Assembly (NCBI GenBank): GCA_017562135.1
Contig: QEYB01000275.1
Coordinates: 10,001-74,000 of the forward strand
DNA length: 64,000 nucleotides
Direction of reading: 5' to 3'
DNA from: Dipylidium caninum
Lineage: Eukaryota > Platyhelminthes > Cestoda > Cyclophyllidea > Dipylidiidae
In this document: positions 51,201 to 62,939 of the stretch, in pieces
Layout of the letters: each line of letters starts with the position of its first letter
Numbering within the stretch: position 1 is the stretch's first letter
Program-made: the position numbers and the translations under genes
The notes under the pieces: generated by a model
What the model was told of the DNA's origin: nothing
Database searches by the model: none
What the model saw: only the letters and a program-made list of their open reading frames with translations

Positions 51201-54200
51201 ACCCATAATTCGTACTGGGTAAAAAAAAATAAGGAATGGGTATATGAGGAGCCATTGTTAATGATGATTTCCATGTCAAGAGAGCGGGTATGAGTAGCTG
51301 AACGAAGTAGGGGTCCAAAAACCTTAATGAGACTGACGACACAGCAAGCCCTACATTACATACATCTTTTCAGGGCAGACAGTTTTAAAGCCGCTCACAA
51401 GCCTACCATTCGGCATGTGGTCACCAAAAGTGATACTCTAAGGGGTCTGAAAAGAAACGTGTTTTTCGTCCCTTTAACAAATTAAACCGCTTAAGATGAT
51501 AATAAATCTCGAGCAAATAATGGGGTTGCCACAAGACCAGTGCTCAATAGTCAAAGTGGGGCTGATAATTTATAGGTGAAGAAACTCGTCCGGGCTCGCT
51601 TACCGCAAAAAGTAGATAGTATCGGGGTGGTCAGGGCCTAAGATACGTAGACGAATGAGCAAAGATTGCAGTGGTAGCGCATAGGCGTCCTGAGTGACTT
51701 GTTTTAACTCTGCAAAATTGCCGAACTCTCGAACCTGCCCAAAGGCACTTAAACTGTAATGACGTAGTCGTGTAATTAACTGGGGCTCCGACTGGTAAGT
51801 TTCCTCGCCTCGAAGTTTTTCCTCAGCTGCATCGAGAATTTCGCAGGGATCAACAGTACCACGGGTAGCCATTTCCTACAAACGGATACAAGTTAATTAC
51901 CTGTTACCAAGGCTTTACCTCAATTGCTCAAAGAGGTATAGTTTGGAGAAATTGTCGCCATAATTAGGTAAAAATGGCAGAGACGCACTTCTGGGACGGA
52001 GAAGTAACGAAGCCTATACTCCTCAGACGATTGAGTGGATGATTGGGCGCAAAGTGTTGCATCGTCTAAAAACAAATAAATATCATAATTAGGTCAGTTT
52101 AGGAATTTAAGTCAACAATAAACAACTTCTAAGGTCTAAAAAACTTAGAAATTCACAGACCTGGTAAGGCTGTTAATAAAAATGGTGCAATGAGACCAGT
52201 TGCAAGACAAATTCGAGAAATTCGACGTAAACAAAAGGAACAACGCGTGAACTGCATTTTATTATATTTCCAAACAAATGAAATGTTTGCGTACAAGCAT
52301 GGATAGAAAATATGATTCAAAATTTAAATAACTACGTTACGAGTCAATTTTGCATTGATGGCAAAAGGGCACGTTCGAATGTTAAAAAACAGTTCGCATT
52401 TATACTGAAGTCCGGAGTTACTAAATATATCCTGAAATTAAATTAAATGGGCTGAAACGATAAACAATTTAAAAACTTTTAACACCACTACCTACTTGAA
52501 ACACCTTCGAGCGGTCGTCGAATGTGCCGTGAACGGCGTGGATAAAATTCGGGCTCCACACCAAGCACTGCATCGACAGCTGATCTGAGATTTTGTTCCG
52601 GCGACTTGACACCCTCACTCATCCAATTAGAGCATGAGTATAACTTGCCCTGATGTTGGGTATGCAGAAGCTTTTCGTACTGTTGTGCTAACAAGACGTG
52701 CCGTGCAGTGTGCCTGAATATATATCTTTGATTATACATCGAGTATTCGTAACATTTTCAGAAAAAAGCAACTAATTTAACATGCTGTTAAAATAAGCCA
52801 ATAGGATCAATGAAAGACGTTTAAAGGATACTAACAATTTCAGACGATTATGAAAAACCTACTTGCAAGCCCAAATATGATCTGCAGTGATGGATGAAGG
52901 CAAGGGGACGGAAGACTTGTTAAGAAAGCCTCTTTCGACTTCTCCAACAGTAGAATTGTAATTTCCTATGCGCCTTTTTTTCCTTGCAATTTCCATAGCC
53001 ACGGCGTTGCGAGCGGTGTCTTCAATTAGGCTCCAGGCATAGTGATTTCGGGCATCCTCACTCACGGGTGGAAGGCGTTTTGTGTAACCAAAGTGAGTTC
53101 GTCGCAGGTTCATTGCGTACTGCCACTCAATCACTGCGTCCTGAACTCTAGATTGCCTATTTGTTTGGGCAAGTGTTTGCATTTAACAAAGCAAATAAAC
53201 ATGAAATTGTCTTTCAACTTCCTCAGTCCACAATAAACGGATATAAATTTTAAATACTTTTAAAAAAATTGCCAGAGATCTAAAACTACGAAAGCAAACG
53301 CATGGAATTTATTTAGAGGCAGCCAATGTCGCTTTACGGTGATAATAACAACCTGTCATAGAGAGAAGCTCCAAGAAGTTCGTGGGCGGCAGCTTGTTCC
53401 TCAATTGGAACAACATAATCACCAGCAGGCGACCGCAACTCGCATAGGTAGTCCACAATCTGAAGGTTGGAATTAAAAAGTCCTTAGATCCTCAAATAAG
53501 AACGCTATTGAGAAATTGTTACTTAATTCTCATAAGTAGACGATACTTAATAGTCGTATAGACTTCGGGAAACGCAGTAGCACACAAACCTTTTTGTATG
53601 CAGAAGTCGCCCCGGAGATAATGGGCGTTTGACCATATTCGTCCGGTCGCATCAAAGCACCGTAACGGAGAAGAAGTACAAGACTACGTAAATTGCCACT
53701 TTCCACGCAATCATGTAACGCCGTGTTGCCTGAGAAACACAAACAAGTGTGTTTATTTATTCTCTCATCAGGGTAAACACATCATACCCAAGTACTTTGC
53801 AGGAAAATGTGAAGGTAATCGAAGTTACAAATGGGATAATGTAATGAAACTGACCTCTAGCCGACCGACGATTCACACGAGCACCTTTAGAAAGAAGATA
53901 CTTCACAATGTTTTCGTGGCCGCGAAAACAGGCGATCATCAGACATGTATGTTCGTGCCGATTGGGAGTCTCAACATTAGCGCCTTTCTCCACTAAGTAA
54001 CGCACAACCTAGAGGAAAATTAGTTGTTTTTGGTTTTTTGAGTGACCCACACCGAATCAAAGAACACTCATTTTCTTTTCAAGTTCAAGCTGACTTAACC
54101 GCTTCCAGACTCAGGTGAAAAAAATGAATCAAACTCAGAGGCACATGCTAAACGAACAACGTTCCACATAAACAAAATGAAAGTCACATATTCCATGTAA

Positions 54201-55554
54201 AGGCGTAGTTTTATACCTTTCAATCAATTCACTCCACATTCCGACTATAACTTGAACTCCTTTACTTTCAAAACCAACGCAAATATCCATTATGGTTCAA
54301 TAATTAAACTGCGAGCCGACAACGACGTTTCCATGAATTAGGTTTTATATAATAAAATTTATCGAAGCCCAGGATTTAAGGTAACATTAGTACCAAGAGA
54401 TTTTAAGGACAAATATCTATTAGTACGCGTGGGTGGAATTTTTGCAGAAATAATATTCACTATAATCAGGCAATTTGCAACAGGTTATGAAAAGATAAAA
54501 ACCACGCAAGCCAACTGGAGAAAAGGCCTGGGTGTAATCAAAACAAGCCCTGGTGCTACGATGAAGGCGTTAAGAAGATAACTAGTCGGACGACAATAAA
54601 ATAAGTAAAAAGTTTATATTGGGAAAAATGGTTTAAATACATGGAGGAAAAATACTGATAAATAAGAAATAAATCAGGTAAACCGAACTTACTTCCTCAT
54701 GGCCATCAAAGCAGGCAGCGCGCAGAGAAGTAGAATTGGTAATTGTAGTTCGATTTACATCGGCCCCACGGTCAACAAGAAAGCGAACGATATCAAGGTA
54801 GTTAGCAGCGGCCGCACACCACAGGGGCGTCACTCCTTCCCTGCTTCCCCATCGAAGTGGACAGTTCCAACCTAAAAATCAAACACATTAGCGTGTGGTC
54901 ATTTGCATTCCAAGATTTATTCCTGAAAAGGGTTAAGAATTTCGAGTAGGGTAGGCTAAATTTTGATAACTGACACATAAGCTGGTACAATTTATAACTC
55001 CCAAAAGAAAATCCTGGTAGGTATTACAAATTACACGGCTTAAAAACACTAAAAAAACATTAATTATTTTGTTTGTCTGGTAGCTTCCATCATTAAATCC
55101 ATCATTAAACAGTATATCCTAGAAGAATAAGGAAATACATGTCCAGGAGACCCGCAATACCGAGTTAAAGCCATTACCGTTTTAAAGCATAATTGGGTAA
55201 TAAGGAGCATCATGAACGGATTAAGTAACCGATTTTAATCAAACGCGAATGACGATTTATTATAATTGCCTCTTCGTAAACCGTCAGACGAAATCAAACC
55301 TACTTGCTCTATATCTGCCCCACAGTCGTCGACAAGATACCGTACAATGTCAGATTTACCTAGAAAGCATGACTGATTAAAATTATTGTACCATTTCGGC
55401 ATGCAGCAATTAAAACAGTTTGGCCCGAGCTAGTAGGCGTGTTAACGACGGACCGAATACTTCTCCCCCTGCGTTCTGCATACCGGATTTGCTTCTTCAG
55501 CAACTCAAGATTCCCATCTGAACAGACTGTTAATAAAAGCCGGGTGTCCGTCAT
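47351..55554 (-). CDS. fem-1: FEM-1 (FEM1A/C-type) substrate receptor of CRL2 ubiquitin ligase, 13 exons
   Basis: FEM-1 proteins recruit C-degron substrates to cullin-2 ligases; in nematodes FEM-1 acts in sex determination. Exons in transcription order: 55392-55554, 55304-55359, 54693-54871, 53855-54008, 53590-53729, 53353-53459, 52863-53156, 52496-52713, 51989-52065, 51604-51875, 50816-51061, 48956-49374, 47351-48216. Phases agree throughout if one base missing in the third exon is allowed. It starts with a true ATG at 55554 and gives about 1,063 residues, against roughly 620-670 for vertebrate FEM1. Diagnostic blocks: TNSTSLRAACFDGHEE, HTCLMIACFRGHENIV, NTALHDCVESGNL, ILGPDHPDTIY, YRGATYADAG and the C-terminal LQCLAARAL. 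The RSARGNTALHDC and LGPxHPDT blocks favour A/C over B. Confidence 0.95.
48956..53156 (-). CDS. fem-1: fem-1 middle exons: TPR-like region with lineage-specific insertion
   Basis: Exons 52863-53156, 52496-52713, 51989-52065, 51604-51875, 50816-51061 and 48956-49374. The WQYAMNLR block, the SLLIRLRILGPDHPDT block, the RYRGATYADAG block and FWRYAIELQR correspond to the FEM1 TPR-like helices. Between WQYAMNLR and ILGPDHPDT there are far more residues than in vertebrate FEM1, mostly basic and polar (exons 52863-53156 and 52496-52713). The last exon has a second insertion rich in Pro, Glu and Ser before the FFRQ block. The donor at 48956 (GGTGT|GTGCAC) was preferred to the nearer CAG|GTGTGT because only it joins in phase to RLNPRV. 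Confidence 0.88.
53353..55554 (-). CDS. fem-1: fem-1 N-terminal ankyrin repeat exons
   Basis: Six exons (first ATG at 55554 to 53353) give about 267 residues of ankyrin repeats followed by the start of the helical region (HELLGASLYDR). In FEM1 this end forms the pocket that reads the C-terminal degron of substrates. Repeats are well conserved: SGQTVLIAACRNGK, TPLWCAAAANYLDIV, LMIACFRGHENIV, TALHDCVESGN and TPIISGATSA. Splice phases are 1, 0, 0, 1, 0 and 2. The third exon has a frame break, described separately. Confidence 0.93.
54693..54871 (-). CDS. fem-1: fem-1 ankyrin exon with a one-base deletion relative to the family
   Basis: The exon enters in phase 0 as VGTVHFDGEAG, matching the FEM1 block that precedes the third repeat, then needs GVTPLWCAAA, which lies in another frame. 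One base is missing between them, in the purine run GGGAAGG near 54835 (coding strand). With one base added, the exon aligns to FEM1A/C without a gap and leaves in phase 0, as the next exon requires. As written, the frame runs into TGA within a few codons, in the first fifth of the protein. Confidence 0.85.
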
Positions 55555-56224
55555 TTATTAAACGCGTCGACTAACATTTAACAAAGTTTCAAAAAGTCCG
55601 GGTCCTGTGAAAACCGTTAAAACAATCGTGTTTTTTTGAAGGTAATTAGATGTGGATTTTACTCATGTACATATTAATTTGATTAATTTTGCTTTGGCCA
55701 TGTTTTGTTTGATACTTGGTGACGGATTGATATGTAATAATAATACTTAATTGAGTTGATTTACATTGCCATTCACACAGATCTCTTGCTCCCCTTACTT
55801 TTGTAAAAACTAAGTTAATCAGTTCTGAGTAATGATAGTTACTACAGACTTTTTGGGCTCGGTGAATTTAGTTAGGTAAGCCTAACTTCGCCTTCCTCCC
55901 TCCTCTCTATAACACCGCCTTTCCGTCAGGAATACGAATTGGAATTTATTAGTTTTGGGGAGAACATGTCCCATTTTGAGGGACGAAACCACCAGTAGTC
56001 CAAACGTTTTATTGATTTACAATAACCGTTTCTGAAGAAGCTTCATCTATTTTAGCATTCACACAACAAAAAGTCCATTCAAAAAACAAAAATTTTAGTC
56101 ATTAATTCCTGACTAATAGTTTGTCTATAAAATAAAAAAAATGAGCCCCTTGAGATTCATTGGCAACGGCGACGTGATCTGCATTGAGGCAGAGCAAGGA
56201 AAATCAAGTCCTCCAAAGTCCAAT

Positions 56225-56413
56225 CTAGTAGTCCGAATAAAGCATCTCGCCATCCCTAGTGTCGCCACATTGCATATTCACTGCCGATTTTGGACGGAGT
56301 GTTGTTTCATTGTCGTCTGCCACCTTCGGATTGTCAACATTCTCACACGGGTCGGCGCACTCCTCGTCCGCATTAGAATGCAAACCAGAAGGAGCTGAAG
56401 CATGATGATTCAT
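56225..56413 (-). CDS. Small acidic ORF, 62 codons, unknown
   Basis: A true ATG at 56413 opens MNHHASAPSGLHSN and an acidic Cys-containing stretch (ADEECADPCENVDN), ending in TAG at 56225. The composition looks protein-like, a minus-strand AATAAA lies about 210 bases further on, and there is no conflicting gene. It may be a single small gene or a terminal exon. No family is recognised and chance remains possible. Confidence 0.25.
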   Translation of the reverse strand: MNHHASAPSGLHSNADEECADPCENVDNPKVADDNETTLRPKSAVNMQCGDTRDGEMLYSDY

Positions 56414-57112
56414 AAATTGAGTTTTGTCGATCGGTAAAAAAATGAAATACTTTTTAAGTTATGATTAAATGTGTTTGGCTGAAGAAGGAGAATCTGCTGA
56501 AGACGTCTCCGTGTCACAAGACTAATAAATTTGCCTAAGTGTCCAGCCGCCTCAATTACCTCCAACATTTTTCGCCTATTACCCTTACATATGGCCCCAT
56601 TCTATTGGCTGTTTGTTTGTGTGCCATTTGAAATTGCACCTTTGCCGATGCATATACTGATAAAGCGAACAGACGTGACTCAGCAAGTAGATATTAAACT
56701 CACATTTCGCCAGAGATGGCGCGCTTTTAGCGATTCGCTTCGTCTTCACTAGCGGAGCACACTCTTGTGCTTTGGGCAATGACTGAACTTTCAGAACGAG
56801 TAATGGGTGTCCCGCTGGAATAAAATCGCATTAAAATCTTGAAGCCTAAGTGTTAAAAAGTGGAGTTATATTTTCCAAGGCATAATAACTGGCGAAGCCT
56901 CGTATCCAGTACAGACTGTAGAATTTCTTACCTGTTCTCATATTATAACTTGTCCAAGTTTTTCCTGGCGACCTTTATTTGTTCGATGTTTTGGCAGTCC
57001 ACATCCGTTCTTTCTATACTCGAATGCCTCGGCTCATTTACTACCCTATTTACAGCTTAACGTGACGTCCTATGATACCGCTCCAATAGTACATTAAGAA
57101 TAATAAAATATA

Positions 57113-57349
57113 ATGACAAATAGCTTGGCACTTATTACCGCATCACTTTGTTTTGAAAATAAGAAACCACATCAGGTAGTCACTCACAATTCTCGGGCCC
57201 CAAAGATTTGCAGGCCTTTTCCTGGTTTTGCAAGGAAAATCTCGCTTGCCGAAGTTGAACTTGAAGATTGGTCTCCTTTTCTCAACCGTAAGGATGTCCG
57301 CCGTCTGGCCAAATTGAATATCCTCGGTTTTGGCTGTCACAGACAGTGA
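57113..57349 (+). CDS. Small basic ORF, 78 codons, unknown
   Basis: An ATG at 57113 opens a frame with a balanced composition, including SLAEVELEDWSPFLNRKD and a basic end (GFGCHRQ), stopping at TGA 57347-57349. No signal peptide, membrane segment or repeat is visible and I do not recognise it. The opposite strand is also open over most of it, so coding status is uncertain. Confidence 0.25.
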   Translation: MTNSLALITASLCFENKKPHQVVTHNSRAPKICRPFPGFARKISLAEVELEDWSPFLNRKDVRRLAKLNILGFGCHRQ

Positions 57350-57465
57350 GATAAAGTAGTGTCATTTAGATCTCGGTTGAAGAAGCCCCTGACTGTTTCG
57401 TGATCAAGCATTCACATGTACTCCAGTAAAACATGTCCTGTTTGCTCTTAATCGTCGCTACAATC

Positions 57466-57471
57466 TTTAAT
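57466..57471 (-). promoter_or_regulatory. Possible poly(A) signal (ATTAAA) for the 57.7-62.9 kb gene
   Basis: Plus-strand TTTAAT here gives ATTAAA on the minus strand, about 210 bases after the stop codon at 57680. It is the best candidate I see for the 3' end of the minus-strand coiled-coil gene. Confidence 0.3.
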
Positions 57472-57679
57472 CCATTACCTCTACCCTTCCGTTCGTCCAA
57501 ACATCAGCCAGTTGAACTTTCAGACTCCCATAAGTGCAAAACTAACCTGAATTTCATGAGGCTTCTTCGGGAACTGTTTAATTGACCTGGTGGAACTGGT
57601 CGAAATGACATCCCGAGTTGACTTGGTGCCTTTTCCCCGTAGATGTGAGCACGAGGAAGAGGGGCGGTACCGAGAGCCT

Positions 57680-60600
57680 CTAGTGGAGGTTTGATTTGTC
57701 TCGCCGATAGTGATTTGGCGTAATGGTGCCAACATTCCTCTCAGTGCTGACTGAATGAACCAGTTGTTGCTCTTCGGATTTCGTGGTCTGCCTATTCACG
57801 GACATTATAGGCAAAAAAGAGATTTTCTGAGCAGTTCATTGCTAACGGGAGGAGCTTTTCCTCAATAAAGAAGAAGGTATGAAAATCTCACCTTGGTCTT
57901 GTTGGGTCAGATAAGCTCTTGACAATTTTTTCCACCTCTGAGAGTGTCGTATTCAGTCTAATGTAGAGCTCACGCGGAAGACAGGTTCTTTTTTCGAACA
58001 AATCCTTATTTTCAATGTGTTTTTCCTGAAATGGTCGTCGATAATGAGCGCTTAACTCCTTGCTAGTTTTTTTACCTCGGAAAGAAACACCTTCAACGTG
58101 ACCAAGAAACTAACGAAGCAAAATCAGAATGGCTCAACAATGATCCTCGTTCCTTTGCACAAAAGATATACTGGCGTAGCTAAGCGGTCGCCTACACTGT
58201 TCCACTAACATTTAACACACAGGCAGCCATTTCGGTCCCTACTTTGAAATTTTATGTAAGTGGATGCACAGGTATATGCGGGTTGTGAGTTCATTCTCGC
58301 AGCGTGCTGAAAATGGCTTTCGTGTGCAGAGATTATTCAGCTCGAATATTTGAATGTCTGCTCTCTGACTGTTCATTATGCTGAAACCCCAACGCCATTC
58401 AATCGTGCACTTATCCAGTCTTTCGGTCGCGTACTTCTGCTATCGAACGGCAAATGTTGGGGATGTTCACTCGTTCCAAAATCACTACACTAGTGTTTAC
58501 ATTATTCTCGCAACTCACCGGCCCATGTTCTAGGCCAAGCGTTCGCAACTCACATCTTCGAGCCACCGACCGAGTTACGCACAAATAGGTTTCTCAATAT
58601 CATATACTCTGCAGCCTTGTACACTTAATTCATGTAGTTCTTTTTGGTACCGTCTGCCCCACCGTCTCGCCTCCTGAGCATTCAACAATTGAAGAAGAAA
58701 CAAACTAGTGGCATCTGTGAGAAAATTCCAATGCAGACTTATTGTAGCGAAAAGATTTGCACTAGAACCAAAATATCTCATCCCTCCACCCTTTTGGAAG
58801 ATTTAAGACGCTTATAAGGGGATTAAGTTGTTCCCTCAGGTTGTCGTATAGCTCGGCTGTCCTAACCGAAACTACAAGCCTTTCAGAGCCATGAAATAAA
58901 TTTCCTGCTCTCATAATTTTGTCTCCAGTTTGAGTACTTGGTTGTTTCGAATAGGGCATTCAGGCAGTAGACGAATTGCACAAGAGATGATAATCTTGAA
59001 ACGGAACGAAGAGAACAGTATGACAGGGAACAGGACTTAACAGGACAGCAACCTGCGCTTCCCTCCTCTGGCGCTCCTCCATTAATTTTAGTTGCAACCG
59101 TGATACCAACATCTGAATGATAAAAGGTCAGCAAAAGTGATGCATAGATATCACTGACGACTGAGACACCGCAATTCTGCCTCCGTTTTATTTTGAAGAA
59201 AAATGAGAGATTGTCTACCTCTAATAGTTACATACATCTCACACCACTGGAAAATGACATTTGGATTGTTAGCAGACGCCCAAAGTTGTGATCACTGCAG
59301 TTGGGAAACCTTATGTTTGAATGTGATAAAAACGCCATAGTGTTTAACTGACTCTGCAGAGGAAGGATAACTTAGTATCGTCAGACTGAAAATAGGCCAT
59401 AGCAAGGGAATTCTCTTATGAGCTACTCATTGTACTACTGCCTCTCGCTGAAAGATGATTGTGAACAAGTGTAACGCGTTTATCGTACAAGAAAGAAAAG
59501 TGGAATACATCTGCCAAGTCCGCCAGTCTTCGAGAACTCACCAAAAGTTTTGAAACGTCTAAAGGACTCGAATTCAATTATACGAAGTTAGTGACACCGG
59601 GGTGAGGCATAGCAGTTCTTATGACCTTAAGTTCAGCAAACATCTCCTGTTTTTGCGTGTATCTGTGGCCGAGATGGCTACCTCACTAAGAGTGTGTATA
59701 GCAGACGCATAATTGACGATCAGTCGATGGAATAGTAGCTTTTTGATCAGCTACGTTAAACTTTCACGTTCGCCCAATTTTACGAGCACCAATGCAGACT
59801 ATGCAGAAATAGCATTTCCAAACCTCTACTCCAGTCCATTTTGAAGTATCCTTGTTTAGAGGGTGTGCACGGTTTAACAAGGGAAACGGAGGAGATGTCC
59901 CCTCATTCCTTCTCACCATGTGTCTTTTCAACTGCTGACGCAGTCGGTTTTCGGATGAGCGCTCTTTGGCGTCGAAGGAGGCCAACTTCGTTGAGGTGTT
60001 GGCAGACGATTTGAAGGATGCGGTAGACGACGTTTTCCTGCCCTCCCCACTGCTACCGTTTGAAATGGAGAGTAGAGAGCTCTTCCGAGAGACAGTCGAT
60101 AACGAATGATTGCCATTTGGCATTCCTTTTCCACTTGTAAAATCCGTCTCAGTTAGGGAGTTCAGCAGACCACGCGAGATCTTTCCCGTTCTGGCTGTAT
60201 TAACTCTACAAGTTTCGATTAGTCTGAGAAGAAGGCTATAAATTACGGTTGGAATTTAAAATGTTCCCCACTTTCTTGTTACTTCGCCGCTTACCTTGAG
60301 CAACAAGAGTTACTAATTTATTGGATGATTGCCATATCCCCCATACGTCTACGTTAGACATAAACTCACAAGCTTTCACTATTTCGTCTTGCTCTGGCCG
60401 CAGTACGCCATGGGATGCCCGGTGTAATTGCGCTTCCGGGTTTTAAGTTGTTATTGTAATTTGACTCATCGTCGCCACCGAGGTAGACACTCGTGACTCG
60501 TGTCAAACCAACTCTCCAAGGTGTGCTTTGAGCTGAAGTGCTGGCCGAGCGTGACAGACACGGTCGGCGCAACGCGGCACGTGGCGCCGGTTGGGGAGGA

Positions 60601-62939
60601 TGCGATGCACCGCTCAAACGTGGCAAACTTTGAGCACGCGAGTGACGCGGCGAACCCGTCACAAGGGGGCCTCCTGCGGGCTGAATGAAGTAACGTTACG
60701 TAAAGACAAATTCATTCCTTTGTAGGACTGCCAAAAATGCAAGATAAGGACATAATAACAACCGTATTGAAATGATACATTAGTCTGCGAAACAGAAATT
60801 AAAGGCCACATACACTGCGGGCAGTAGGTTCCACAGTCGTGATGCCTTGCATCACGACTGCTACTTGACACATTCAAGTTATGCCGACGTGATTAACGTG
60901 ACAGATCTGAACAGAAAGGCAAAGCGAGACCATCTGCCTTCATCGCTCAAACTCCGAACCACTTACGAGCACGACTTATGCTGATATTTGGTCTCCGCAG
61001 TCAATTCTGTGAGGGGACGAGAAATGAAAAAAAGGGGTCTTTCCTCTAAAGTACTGCTTCAGGCAATGATATGTAATGAAGAACAATTCCGGTCAGAAAA
61101 TGGGAACGTAGGATTGTATATCAGCTTCTGTAGGAGGAATCAAAGAACGACTTTATAGGGGAAAATTTGATGTCTCAATGTCCTTTCTTCTATTTGTTTC
61201 GACAACATTGTTATCTTTACGGTCTGCGCTAGATTACACCGACTGGTAAATTTGCTAGAAATGACGAGGTGAGGAGATTCCGACTGCTTTTGAAGCGTGG
61301 GATTACTAGCCTATTTCCTCTCTATCATTCTAAATAACTATGCCATACTGCCACACAGATAGCACAAACCGATGGCTCTGTTCATCCCTCAAACATTCGA
61401 CCTGCGTTGCCACGTTGACGTCTCCTTACTCAACCAACACTCCCTTATTTCATATATTGACATGATCTAAGACTTTGAAGCGTTGTTCCTTCAAAATTCT
61501 CCCCACTATTAACGGGAAACTAAATGAAGCAACTTTATTAGCCGCGCGTTCACATGCGACAGAGGCTGTAAGGACAGAGATACAACTTTCTTCCCCAGGG
61601 TACATCCGTGTAAGTAGCTCTGAATTGCAAGTATAAGTTTGGGCAGAGTAACCTTGCGAACGAGAGACACCCAATCTATACGTGTCATTCCGTCTGGTGA
61701 TGTGTGCGTGTGTGCAAAAGTAAGGCGCGAGAAAGACCGCTTCTTCTCCCGGGAACGCAGCCTCTTTTCGACTCCTTATGTCTATATGCCGAAAAGTACG
61801 ATTTGCAGTTTCATTTACAATTACTTAATTCTAATTCCTGGCCTTAGGTATTGTCTGAGAAAACAGGCACAAGTTATTGAGACAGTGTGGTTGTAGAAAC
61901 CAGAATAAATTGTGAAATTTGAGGGGACCCAAGTCCCATCCACCGTAAAGAAACCCTGACAACTTTGGTGGCAGAATGTTTGTGAGGATTTGTGGAGAAT
62001 GCAGAGCTTGGAAATTAACTTCTTTGCAATTAGAAATCTTAAAAGGGAAAGGTTCTCCTGACACATAGGCAGTCTAAGATGTAAAATGAGCCTTCATGGA
62101 CCGAGAACGCAGGCCCTTTTGTGAAAAAAGAGCTAGCGACCAAACCCATTATTTTTTGCGGAAAAGAGGTATTGGTGATAAACAGAACAACTAATTCACT
62201 GGAAGAAGTCCAAACATGCCCAAGAGGCCGGCAGGCGTGAAACCCTAGAAAGTTCCCATTGTTACCATTCACATCAGTTCTACTAGAAGGTGTTTTAATC
62301 GAGTCACACCGTTGCAACAACTGATACCTCAAAAGGTCTCAAAAAATGTACTTCTCCCCTGAGCCAACAAACATGGAGTTTAGTCACAGGAAGTCTTTTT
62401 ATCATTTTCGTCAATTAGTTTAACATTCAGGTTAATTTCCTCACGAATAACGAGAGGGGAACGAGATGTAAGCCTTTCCAGGATGAAAGAACTGATTTGC
62501 GCAGACCAAGATGAGTGAATTTTCTGAAGTCAGTCGGCGTCTCAAAGTACTGACGGAAATTAGTAACCTCAGCTAACAAGATTGGGTTATTGGGGGGACG
62601 GCTGGAAGATACTCTTTTTATCAGCTGACGCTGCAATGACCGAATGCGAAAATGACTAGCCACCTGCCGAACATTCTTCTGCTTGAAACAAAGACCCCGC
62701 TTTTCACTGACACTTATTTCTGTGTTTTTTCTCGAACTACCTCCTTCAGCACGAGAGCGCCAGCCAACGCACCTTAAAAGTTGGTCTCCGAATAGTACGT
62801 GTTGGTGGAATAGGCTTGGGCTGGTAGGTCGGGTTGGTGGAAGAAGTGCGCTTTGGAGGTTGTGGCGTATCCAAATCCAACCGGAGGACACCTTCCATGC
62901 TCGGCCAGTCGGACACCCTGCCGCGATTGGCTGGTCTGG
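57680..62939 (-). CDS. Unrecognised Ser/Pro/Arg-rich, coiled-coil protein (partial exon model)
   Basis: Exons supported by splice consensus and phase, in transcription order: 62773-62939, 60370-60673, 59917-60205, 59053-59112, then after an unresolved part 58625-58714, 58270-58306, 58076-58109, 57892-58025 and 57680-57791 (stop TAG at 57680). The N-terminal part is basic and rich in Ser, Pro and Arg (SPRHSRAQSLPRLSG, SSLLSISNGSS), typical of disordered phosphoprotein regions. The C-terminal part is helical with heptad character (RLRQQLKRHM, RLQLKLMEERQRREAQ, LLQLLNAQEARRW, LSEVEKIVKSLSD). That pattern suits a cytoskeletal or centrosomal scaffold, but this is inference. An ATG at the MEGVLRLDL segment of the first listed exon may be the start. 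Missing exons are likely near 60.7-62.8 and 58.7-59.05 kb. Confidence 0.55.

Larger units (their letters stand above)
55555..57679. other. Upstream region of fem-1 and gap to the next gene
   Basis: This contains the fem-1 promoter side and two short ORFs listed separately. An AATAAA on the minus strand (plus-strand TTTATT near 56009) could end a transcript of the minus-strand ORF at 56225-56413. No conserved exon, RNA gene or mobile element is seen. Confidence 0.5.
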
